Of a stretch of 64,000 nucleotides of DNA, positions 17,075-24,171 are shown piece by piece; the stretch's first letter is position 1; the number at the start of each line of letters is the position of its first letter. A model generated the notes under the pieces. It had not been told where the DNA came from and ran no database searches. It was given only the letters and a program-made list of their open reading frames with translations. Made by a program: the position numbers and the translations under genes. Origin of the DNA: Mycobacterium florentinum (GTDB lineage: Bacteria > Actinomycetota > Actinomycetes > Mycobacteriales > Mycobacteriaceae); the NCBI RefSeq assembly GCF_010730355.1, contig NZ_AP022576.1, positions 4,960,001 to 5,024,000 on the forward strand. Reading direction: 5' to 3'.

Positions 17075-18049
17075 CTATCGCGACTGTGGCTCAGGGAATG
17101 CGACCTCTGCGTTGCCCGGCATCGCGCTGACGCCGCGTCGCTCACAGACTTCCAACACCTCGTCGACGATCGAGCCGGGAACGAGAAACCGCTCGGTGGC
17201 CGACATCTGCTCGAGGTGCGCCTCGATGTCTTCGGCGGTGGGTTCGCTGTCGGTGTCCGCCAGCCAGCCCTCGCTCAGCCCGACGAACACCCGTGCATAG
17301 CGTCCGGCGGCGGCCGAGTAGTTGCGGTGGGTGAACGTGCAGGCGCGGCTGGCGAGGAAGGTCACCAGCGGCACCACCAGTTCGGGACGAATCGCCTGCA
17401 TGAAGCCGGACTCGGCGAGAAACTTCTCGTCACCCACGGTCTCGGTGACCATCCGCGAGAAGCCGGTCGGCATAACGGAATTCGCGAGGATTCCGTGCGC
17501 TTCGCCCTCGATCGCGATCACGTTCGTCAATCCCACCAGACCGGCCTTCGCGGCGGCGTAGTGAGCCTCCATCGGCTGGCCGAAGATGCCGGCCGAGGAT
17601 GAGATGAACACGAATCTGCCGCCGCCGTTGCGTTTCATTTCGCGATAGGCGGGCTGGGACAGATAGAACGCGCCGTCGAGATGCACGCGCAGCATTCGGG
17701 TCCAGTCGTCGACCGAGAGGTCCTCGAATGCCACGCTGCCGAAGATCCCCGCATTGCTGACGACCGCGTCCACGCGCCCGAACGCACCCACGGCCGCATC
17801 GATAATGGCTTGGCCACCCGCCGGGCTGTCCACCGAGTCGTGGGACGCGATCGCCCGGCCGCCGGCCTTGGTGATCTCGTCGACCACCTCGTCGGCGACC
17901 TTCGCGTCGGCACCGTCGCCGCGCATCGAACCGCCGAGATCGTTGACCACCACGGCGGCGCCGCGGCGGGCCAGGTCGAGCGCGTACAGCCGGCCGAGCC
18001 CCCGACCGGCGCCGGTGACCACGGCCACCTGACCGGTTAAGTCAATCAT
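17075..18049 (-). CDS. SDR of the multifunctional-enzyme type 2 (3-hydroxyacyl-CoA dehydrogenase-like)
   Basis: Codes for 324 residues. The N-terminus TGAGRGLGRLYALDLARRGA and VVNDLGGSMRGDG closely resemble the dehydrogenase module of peroxisomal MFE-2 (HSD17B4). The NAG motif (VSNAGIF), Ser in ISSSAGIFGQ and Tyr/Lys in HYAAAKAGLVGL are all present. The last about 90 residues, after the SDR core, are also like MFE-2-type bacterial enzymes. Likely oxidises a 3-hydroxyacyl-CoA or hydroxyl-bearing ring with NAD. It lies upstream of the FadE operon with its own promoter at 18097-18125 and faces away from the NorD-like gene. Confidence 0.88.
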   Translation of the reverse strand: MIDLTGQVAVVTGAGRGLGRLYALDLARRGAAVVVNDLGGSMRGDGADAKVADEVVDEITKAGGRAIASHDSVDSPAGGQAIIDAAVGAFGRVDAVVSNAGIFGSVAFEDLSVDDWTRMLRVHLDGAFYLSQPAYREMKRNGGGRFVFISSSAGIFGQPMEAHYAAAKAGLVGLTNVIAIEGEAHGILANSVMPTGFSRMVTETVGDEKFLAESGFMQAIRPELVVPLVTFLASRACTFTHRNYSAAAGRYARVFVGLSEGWLADTDSEPTAEDIEAHLEQMSATERFLVPGSIVDEVLEVCERRGVSAMPGNAEVAFPEPQSR

Positions 18050-18077
18050 GATGCGCTCCTGACTAACCGACGGCTGA

Positions 18078-18125
18078 TTGACTGCCGTGAGGCCGGACTT
18101 TACGGTGGAACAGATATTTGGTCAA
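18078..18125. promoter_or_regulatory. Overlapping divergent promoters around island operator, site 4
   Basis: Minus strand: TTGACC (18125-18120), 17-bp spacer, TAAAGT (18102-18097), for the SDR at 18049. Plus strand: TTGACT (18078-18083), 17-bp spacer, TACGGT (18101-18106), for the VWA gene. The dyad GAACAGATATTTGGTCAA (18108-18125) fills the minus-strand spacer and the plus-strand start region, so one bound regulator could shut both promoters. Confidence 0.75.
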
Positions 18126-18140
18126 CAATCCGGAGGTGGC

Positions 18141-19835
18141 GTGGGGGACGACGCTGGTGCACAGCGGTGGCAGGCCCTGGGCATGCTCGCGTCCGCGCTG
18201 GCGGGCCGGGCCGTTGCGGTCGCGGGCCTGTCGCCGGGCGAACCTGCCTGGACCGACGGCCAGACCATTCACGTCGATGCCGCCGCATCCGCGCGCGCGA
18301 AACTGGAAGCCGTGGCCGTCCAGGCCTCGATGATCGCGGCCGGCAGCCTGGACCCCGACGTCCTGCGGTCCTTGGTTCGTCACCCGCGGCTGGCCAAGCG
18401 CTACCTCGCGCTCGAGGGGCACCGGGCATTGGTTGCCAATGCTCCTTTGCTGCCAACGGTTTTGGCGTCGCTGGGCAACCGCGACATTGCGTGTCGCAGT
18501 GACTCGCCCGCCGCGTCGTTGGAGACGGCTGCCGGGCGGGCGCCGCTCGACGACCCGGCGCCGGCGTTCGGCGTGATCCGCGCGGCCAAGGTGCTGGCCG
18601 CGTGCGCGCGCGTCACCGAACAAGACGAACGGGCGGGCGCCGCGCATGTCCCGCGCAACCGCGGCCCGCAGGAGCTGGAGGAACTCGACGACGGGGAGGT
18701 CGACGACTCCGACGATCCCGACCTGTTCACCAGCCCGGTCGGTGGGGGCGGCTTCATCGGCAAGTGGCTGAAGAAGATGCTGTCGTCCGCCCGCAAGACC
18801 GGCAGCGGCGGCGGACCGCCCGGCGCGGACGCCCCGACGCATCGCACCAACTCCGCGAAACGCGGTGCGCACGCCGTATCCTCGCTGGCCTCGACCGCGA
18901 GCGAGGACATCAACGACTCCGAAGCCGCGGCGGACGGCGTGCGGTATCCGGAATGGGACGCCTCCCGCAAGCGCTACCGGCCCGCCTGGTGCACGGTGCG
19001 GGAGGTCGAGCCGACGACCAAGGCCTCGGCGACGCAGGCGATCGAGGACGCCATCGGGGTGCGACGGTCGCTCTCCCGGCTCGGCATGGGACTGCACCGT
19101 CGGCACCGCCAGTCGCAGGGGGACGACATCGACATCGACGCCGCCGTCGAGGCTCGCGTCGAGGTGCGGGCCGGATCGGTGCCCGATGAGTCGGTGTACC
19201 TGGACAGCCTGCGACGCCGGCGCGACCTGTCGGTGTTGCTGCTGCTCGACGTGTCGGGGTCGGCGGCCGAGCCCGGAACGGTCGGGCGCACGGTGCACGA
19301 GCAACAGCGCACGGCGGTGGCCAGCCTGACCGTCGCGTTGCACGATCTCGGTGACCGGGTCTCGCTCTACGCCTATTACTCGCAGGGGCGCACGGCGGTA
19401 ACCATGGTGCCCGTCAAGCGGTTCAACGACCATCTCGACGCCCACATCATCCGGCGGCTGAACAGCCTGGAACCCGGTGCGTACTCCCGGCTCGGCGCGG
19501 CCATCCGGCACGGCTCGGCCGTGCTGGAGGTGCACGGCGGTACGTCCCGGCGGCTGCTGGTGGTGCTGTCCGACGGCCTTGCCTACGACCACGGATACGA
19601 GCGGGCCTACGGCGCCGCGGATGCGCGCCGCGCGCTGACCGAGGCCCGCCGGCGGGGGACCGGCTGCGTGTGCCTGACCATCGGCGCCGGCACCGACGTG
19701 GCGTCGCTGCGCCGGGTGTTCGGCAGCACCGCACATGCGACGATCGCGCGCCCGGATCAGCTCGCCGGGGTGATCGGACCGCTGTTCCGGTCGGCGTTGC
19801 GCTCGGCGGAGGTCCGCCGGAGGGTGAGCGCCTGA
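18141..19835 (+). CDS. VWA-domain protein, NorD/CbbO-like partner of an AAA+ ATPase
   Basis: Codes for 564 residues. A C-terminal von Willebrand A domain has the metal-ion-dependent adhesion motif DVSGS at about 368-372 (LLLLDVSGSAAE) and later YSRLGAAIRHGSAVL and VVLSDGLAYDHGYE. The N-terminal half is helical, with an acidic linker around 190-215. The MoxR/NorQ-type AAA+ gene follows at 19968. Such pairs act as ATP-driven activators or metal-insertion chaperones (NorQ/NorD, CbbQ/CbbO). I chose GTG 18141 because GGAGG precedes it; the frame is open further upstream but would translate the promoter and operator. The client protein is unknown; nothing norCB-like lies nearby. Confidence 0.85.
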   Translation: MGDDAGAQRWQALGMLASALAGRAVAVAGLSPGEPAWTDGQTIHVDAAASARAKLEAVAVQASMIAAGSLDPDVLRSLVRHPRLAKRYLALEGHRALVANAPLLPTVLASLGNRDIACRSDSPAASLETAAGRAPLDDPAPAFGVIRAAKVLAACARVTEQDERAGAAHVPRNRGPQELEELDDGEVDDSDDPDLFTSPVGGGGFIGKWLKKMLSSARKTGSGGGPPGADAPTHRTNSAKRGAHAVSSLASTASEDINDSEAAADGVRYPEWDASRKRYRPAWCTVREVEPTTKASATQAIEDAIGVRRSLSRLGMGLHRRHRQSQGDDIDIDAAVEARVEVRAGSVPDESVYLDSLRRRRDLSVLLLLDVSGSAAEPGTVGRTVHEQQRTAVASLTVALHDLGDRVSLYAYYSQGRTAVTMVPVKRFNDHLDAHIIRRLNSLEPGAYSRLGAAIRHGSAVLEVHGGTSRRLLVVLSDGLAYDHGYERAYGAADARRALTEARRRGTGCVCLTIGAGTDVASLRRVFGSTAHATIARPDQLAGVIGPLFRSALRSAEVRRRVSA

Positions 19836-19916
19836 ACACCCGCTCTCACGCTGATGCCATGTCCCCGAATTCCGTTCATGTACACATCTCGACACCAAAA
19901 CCGCTCGTCAACGCAC

Positions 19917-19945
19917 TTGAAACAAACATCTGTTCCGGTTAGGCT
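19917..19945 (+). promoter_or_regulatory. Promoter with island operator, site 5
   Basis: TTGAAA (19917-19922), a 17-bp spacer and TAGGCT (19940-19945) precede the AAA+ gene. The spacer carries the dyad, minus strand GAACAGATGTTTGTTTC. The AAA+ gene therefore has its own promoter although the VWA gene ends just upstream. Confidence 0.7.
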
Positions 19946-19967
19946 CCAATCACACGGAAGGGACGCT

Positions 19968-20816
19968 ATGACCAACGAGTCCGGGATCGCTTGCCGCAAC
20001 GGTGCGAATCCCGACCCGGAAGCCGACGCTGGGGGGCGGCCCTATTACCGGGCGGTCGGTAGCGAAGAGGCGATCTTCAAGGCCGCGTATCGCCAGGGCC
20101 TGGCGCTCGTGTTGAAGGGGCCGACGGGTTGCGGCAAGACCCGCTTCGTCGAGGCGATGGCCCACGACCTGGGCCGGCCGCTGATCACCGTGTCCTGTCA
20201 CGACGACCTCACCACGGCCGACCTGGTCGGGCGTTATTTGCTGCGCGGCGACGAGACGGTATGGGTGGACGGCCCGCTGACCCGCGCGGTGCGTGAGGGC
20301 GCGATCTGCTACCTGGACGAGGTCGTGGAGGCCCGGCAGGACACCACCGTGGTGCTGCACCCGCTCGCCGACCACCGGCGACAGCTGCCGATCGAGCGCC
20401 TCGGCATCACCCTGGACGCGGCCCCCGGCTTCGGCCTGGTGGTGTCCTACAACCCCGGCTATCAAAGCGTGCTCAAGGACCTCAAGGATTCAACCCGCCA
20501 GCGCATGGTCGCGATCGAATTCGGTTTCCCCGCAGCCGATGTCGAAGAGGGGATCGTCGCACACGAAGCGGGTGTGGATGCCGCCACCGCGGCCGAGCTG
20601 GTTCGTTTCGGCCAGGCCATCCGCCGGCTGGAAACCGGGGGCCTGCGCGAGGTCGCGTCGACCCGCGTCCTGATCGCGGCGGGCAGGCTGCTCACCGAGG
20701 GCCTGAGCATGCCGGAGGCGGCGCGGGCCGCGATCGCCGGTCCACTCACCGATGATGTTGCCGTCGGCCGGGCGCTGGGCGAAATGGTCGACGTCTACCT
20801 GGGCGGCGGCGGATAG
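19968..20816 (+). CDS. MoxR/NorQ-type AAA+ ATPase
   Basis: Codes for 282 residues. Walker A GPTGCGKT lies at about 50-57, Walker B is ICYLDEVVEAR, and an arginine-finger region is STRQRMVAIEFGFP. The C-terminal lid resembles CbbQ/NorQ. Hexameric motor that with its VWA partner (18141-19835) remodels a target enzyme, typically for cofactor or metal activation. ATG 19968 is preceded by GGAAGGGA. The intergenic promoter holds island operator site 5, so both partners are in the same regulon though separately promoted. Possible clients in the window are the P450 or an unseen non-haem iron enzyme; this is inference. Confidence 0.9.
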   Translation: MTNESGIACRNGANPDPEADAGGRPYYRAVGSEEAIFKAAYRQGLALVLKGPTGCGKTRFVEAMAHDLGRPLITVSCHDDLTTADLVGRYLLRGDETVWVDGPLTRAVREGAICYLDEVVEARQDTTVVLHPLADHRRQLPIERLGITLDAAPGFGLVVSYNPGYQSVLKDLKDSTRQRMVAIEFGFPAADVEEGIVAHEAGVDAATAAELVRFGQAIRRLETGGLREVASTRVLIAAGRLLTEGLSMPEAARAAIAGPLTDDVAVGRALGEMVDVYLGGGG

Positions 20817-20820
20817 ATGA

Positions 20821-20867
20821 TTGACGCTGCACACCGCCCCCGCTACGGTCTGAACAAATATTAGGTC
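20821..20867 (+). promoter_or_regulatory. Promoter with island operator, site 6
   Basis: TTGACG (20821-20826), a 17-bp spacer and TACGGT (20844-20849) precede the binding-protein/AveC/SDR/P450 operon. The dyad GAACAAATATTAGGTC (20852-20867) lies just after the -10, over the expected start point, the same arrangement as the plus-strand promoter at site 4. Confidence 0.7.
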
Positions 20868-20910
20868 AGCCGTGGATCGTTGCGAGTGAACGGGTCACCC
20901 GGGAGGTCAG

Positions 20911-22029
20911 ATGTCCTACGAAAGCAGCGCTGAGCCGATCAAGGTCGGCTACTTGATGGACTTCACGCTGCCGCCGGGCTTTCCCGAGGATCTGTTCGCG
21001 TCCTTCACCCGGACTTTCGACCTGATCTTCGAGGAGGCGGTCGCCCAAGGCCTGATGGACCGGCCCGTGCAGATGATCTACCGCGAGGTGGAGGGACTGC
21101 CCAAGGGCTCGGTGAAGGCGGTGATCGATGCGTACGGCGAATTGGTCGACGAGGGCTGCCTGGTGGTCTTCGGGCCGCACATCACCGACAACTGCGTGCC
21201 GACCCGCGAAGCGATCGAGGAGCGGTTCAAGGTCCCGGCCATCAGCGTCACCGGCACCGACGACTGGCTGGGCGAGTGGACCTTCGCATTCCCGCAGGGG
21301 TCCATGACCGACGAGCCGATCTTCCTGGCCGACCTGATCGCCAAACAAGGGCTTGCCGAGGTCGGTGTCCTGGTCGAGCAAAGCCTGATTGGCGAGAGCT
21401 ACCTGAAGAACCTGCGAAGTGCGTGCCGGCGCAAGGGCATTCGCATCGTGGCAGAAGTTGCCATCGCCCAGACGGCCCAGGACATCAACGCCGCGGTGCA
21501 GACGCTGCACGAGGCAAAGGCCGAGGCGATCGTGCACCTGGGATTCGGATTCGGAATCGTCTTCATCAACCCCGCACTCGAGGCCCTCGGCTGGAACCCA
21601 CCCCGGTTCACCACCACCGCGTGGCAGAACGCCTGGGTCAACCCGATCATGTGGAACGCATTCATGGGCTGGACCGGTGTCGACCAGTACGACGAGGCGA
21701 ACCAGATCGGCCAGGACTTCCTCGACGCCTACGCGAAGAAGTACGACGGCAGTCGGCCCGAGTTCTGCGTGACGGTGGTTAACCGCGACGTCGCCGCGAC
21801 ACTGGTGCGGGCCTTCACCGACGCTCATCCGCTCAGCCCACGCGGCGTCAAGGAGGCGCTGGAGCGCGTCAAGATGATGCCCGCCGCGTCGGGCGCACCC
21901 GGGACGCGGGTGTCGTTCGGGAAATGGACCCGCCGGGCCTGGATGGGGGCGGGCTATCTGGTGGCACGAACTCTCGATGCCGACGGCATCAACTCGCACT
22001 TGGTCGATCGCTTCGGAGAGGAAGGCTGA
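20911..22029 (+). CDS. Cytosolic homologue of branched-chain-amino-acid-type binding proteins
   Basis: Codes for 372 residues of the type I periplasmic binding fold (Peripla_BP_6): IKVGYLMDFTLPPG at the start, VVFGPHITDNCVPTREAIEE and VPAISVTGTDDWLGEWTFAF in lobe 1, LAEVGVLVEQSLIGESYL and a closing strand set. There is no signal peptide or lipobox; the fold begins at residue 10. No ABC permease or ATPase genes are nearby. It heads an operon with the AveC-like, SDR and P450 genes. By analogy with the cytosolic amide sensor AmiC it may bind a small ligand inside the cell; that role is inferred. Confidence 0.85.
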   Translation: MSYESSAEPIKVGYLMDFTLPPGFPEDLFASFTRTFDLIFEEAVAQGLMDRPVQMIYREVEGLPKGSVKAVIDAYGELVDEGCLVVFGPHITDNCVPTREAIEERFKVPAISVTGTDDWLGEWTFAFPQGSMTDEPIFLADLIAKQGLAEVGVLVEQSLIGESYLKNLRSACRRKGIRIVAEVAIAQTAQDINAAVQTLHEAKAEAIVHLGFGFGIVFINPALEALGWNPPRFTTTAWQNAWVNPIMWNAFMGWTGVDQYDEANQIGQDFLDAYAKKYDGSRPEFCVTVVNRDVAATLVRAFTDAHPLSPRGVKEALERVKMMPAASGAPGTRVSFGKWTRRAWMGAGYLVARTLDADGINSHLVDRFGEEG

Positions 22030-22033
22030 ATCG

Positions 22034-23176
22034 ATGTCTACCGAACAGTCCGCACCGCTAACTACGGAAGACAAACCCACCCCGCCGGGTGGCGGCAAGA
22101 AACGCGGCTGGGGCGGCTGGATAGCCGGCGCGGCCCTGGCGGCGTTCGCGCTCTTCTTCATCGCGAACTGTCGTGTCGCCCTTGACCCGCGCGTCGCGAA
22201 CCCGAACGTGCAAGGCCGGCCCCGCCCGGTGAAGTTCATCTTCGGGCTGGACTACATCACGTTCCTGCACATCTCGACCGTGATCATGCTGTTGGTGCTG
22301 TTGGTGGTGTTCATCAGGGGCTGGCGCCGCAATCCCGGCAGCCCGGTCATGCTGATGTTCCTGTGCACCACGCTGATCGTGTGGCAGGACCCGATCATGA
22401 ACTGGTCCCCGTTCGCGGTGTACAACCCCGACCTCATCCACTGGCCGGAGTCGTGGCCGCTGGTGTCGCTGTCGCCGACCGTCGAGCCCTTCGTTGTATT
22501 CGGTTATGTCACTTTCTATTTCGGGCCGTACTTCCCGGCGATCTGGATCCTGCGCAAGCTGCAGGCCAAATACGGGCCGCAGTCGTTCGTGTCGCGACAC
22601 CCGTTGTGGAGCCTGGGCCTGCTGACGTGCGTGATCGGTTTCATCTTCGACGCGTGGCTGGAGATTCAGCTGGTGCACGCGGGTATGTACATCTATTCGC
22701 AGGTGATTCCATGGGGTTCGGTGTTCACCGGCACCACCTTCCAGTTCCCGCTGATCTGGGAGTCGTTCTCGGTGACCTTCGTGATGATCCCGGCGGCCAT
22801 CCTGTGCTACCGAGACGACACCGGAAAGTCGGTGGCCGAGAAGCTCACTGCGAAAACCAAGGTCTTCCCAAGCCGTCCGGTGCTGGGCACCTTCCTGGTG
22901 ATGTTCGCCATCATGAACGTGTCGTACTTCGCCTACGGCGCCTGGTTCTGGGCCATCAAGGCCAGTCATGCGGCGACCTCCGTCGCGTGCCCGTGGCCTT
23001 ACCCGGAGGCGAAAGTGTATGACCCGCAAGGCTATTACGAGAAGGCCGGCGCGAAGGGCCCCTACTCGGTGGGTATCTGGTCCACCTGGGCCAGCGGCGA
23101 GCCGAACGGGCGGCCGCACGTCGATCCGCCGCCGCCGGGTGTAGGCGCCTGCGCAACCCCGGGCCAGAATGGCTGA
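22034..23176 (+). CDS. AveC-like integral membrane protein (putative spirocyclase family)
   Basis: Codes for 380 residues. A Pro-rich N-terminus precedes about seven hydrophobic segments (GWIAGAALAAFALFFI, FLHISTVIMLLVLLVVFIRG, LWSLGLLTCVIGFIFDAWL, VLGTFLVMFAIMNVSYFAYG). The loop TLIVWQDPIMNWSPFAVYN and FDAWLEIQLVHAGMYIYSQ recall the mycobacterial group annotated as spirocyclase AveC family. AveC in Streptomyces avermitilis acts on the spiroketal of avermectin; the mycobacterial homologues have no assigned substrate. ATG 22034 lies 4 nt after the preceding stop, and its end overlaps the SDR start by 8 nt, so it is in a tight operon. Family call moderately sure, activity unknown. Confidence 0.72.
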   Translation: MSTEQSAPLTTEDKPTPPGGGKKRGWGGWIAGAALAAFALFFIANCRVALDPRVANPNVQGRPRPVKFIFGLDYITFLHISTVIMLLVLLVVFIRGWRRNPGSPVMLMFLCTTLIVWQDPIMNWSPFAVYNPDLIHWPESWPLVSLSPTVEPFVVFGYVTFYFGPYFPAIWILRKLQAKYGPQSFVSRHPLWSLGLLTCVIGFIFDAWLEIQLVHAGMYIYSQVIPWGSVFTGTTFQFPLIWESFSVTFVMIPAAILCYRDDTGKSVAEKLTAKTKVFPSRPVLGTFLVMFAIMNVSYFAYGAWFWAIKASHAATSVACPWPYPEAKVYDPQGYYEKAGAKGPYSVGIWSTWASGEPNGRPHVDPPPPGVGACATPGQNG

Positions 23177-24161
23177 GCCGCGCAGCGTCGTCGTCACCGG
23201 CGCGTCCCGTGGCCTCGGCTTCGCGTCGGCGGTTCGCCTGTACCGCGAGGGGTGGCGCGTGGTCGCGGCCATGCGCACCCCCGAGAAGGCAATGCCGTTG
23301 CTGCGCGCGGCGACCGGCGCCGGCGAGGACGATGACCGGCTGATCGGTGTGCAGCTCGACCTGTTGGATTCCGGGTCGATCGCCGCGGCCGCCAAGGCGA
23401 TCGAGGAAGCCGTCGGAGCACCGTACGCGCTGGTGCACAACGCCGGGATCTCCGCCGCCGGAATGGTGGAAGAGACGGATATGGCGTTGTGGCAGAACTT
23501 ATTCGCCACCAGCGTCTTGGGCCCGGTTGCGCTCACCCAGGCGCTGCTGCCGTCGATGCGGGCGGCCGGTGCGGGCCGCATTGTCTTGGTGTCGAGCGCG
23601 GCCGGGGTGCGCGGCCAGCCGGCCACGGCGCCGTACTCCGCGGCCAAGGGTGCGTTGGAGCGCTGGGGTGAGTCGATGGCGGTAGAGATCGCGCCGTTCG
23701 GCCTCGGTGTCACCGTGTTGGTGGCCGGGACCTACGACACCGAGATCATCACCGACGCGGGCACCACCGATGATCGCAACTTCGGCGGCCCCTATGCCCG
23801 GTTGCACAACACCATGAACAGCCGCGGCCGGTTCGCGATGAAATTCGCTCGCCCGCCCGAGCGGTTCGCCGGTGGATTGGTCAAGGCGCTGGACGACACC
23901 GGCTCGTTTCGCCGCCGCGGGGTCGGGCCGGATGCGTCGATGTTGTTGGTGTCCAGCAGAATTCTTCCGGCCATCGGGATGCATCACATGTCGCGGATCA
24001 TCCTGGGCATACCCAAACAGGGCTCGATGCGCGACGGCGCATGGCCGCTGACGACTGGTCAAAAGGCGATGGTTTTCGCCGCCAAAATTCTTCCACAGCC
24101 GGTATTGACGCGTCTTGCATCGCTAGCGGCCAAGCGCCGCAGGGGAACTGAAGGGGAATAA
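23169..24161 (+). CDS. Short-chain dehydrogenase/reductase
   Basis: Codes for 330 residues: VVVTGASRGLGFASAVRLY (dinucleotide binding), LVHNAGISAAGMVEE, VLVSSAAGVRGQPA, and Tyr/Lys in PYSAAKGALERWGESMA. The C-terminus is extended by about 70 residues with basic, partly hydrophobic stretches (KAMVFAAKILPQPVLTRLASL), which may associate with membrane or lipid substrates. It overlaps the AveC-like gene by 8 nt and is followed 10 nt later by the P450, so it is co-transcribed from promoter site 6. Probably oxidises an alcohol produced in the same pathway. Confidence 0.87.
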   Translation: MAEPRSVVVTGASRGLGFASAVRLYREGWRVVAAMRTPEKAMPLLRAATGAGEDDDRLIGVQLDLLDSGSIAAAAKAIEEAVGAPYALVHNAGISAAGMVEETDMALWQNLFATSVLGPVALTQALLPSMRAAGAGRIVLVSSAAGVRGQPATAPYSAAKGALERWGESMAVEIAPFGLGVTVLVAGTYDTEIITDAGTTDDRNFGGPYARLHNTMNSRGRFAMKFARPPERFAGGLVKALDDTGSFRRRGVGPDASMLLVSSRILPAIGMHHMSRIILGIPKQGSMRDGAWPLTTGQKAMVFAAKILPQPVLTRLASLAAKRRRGTEGE

Positions 24162-24171
24162 GGGGTTAGAC

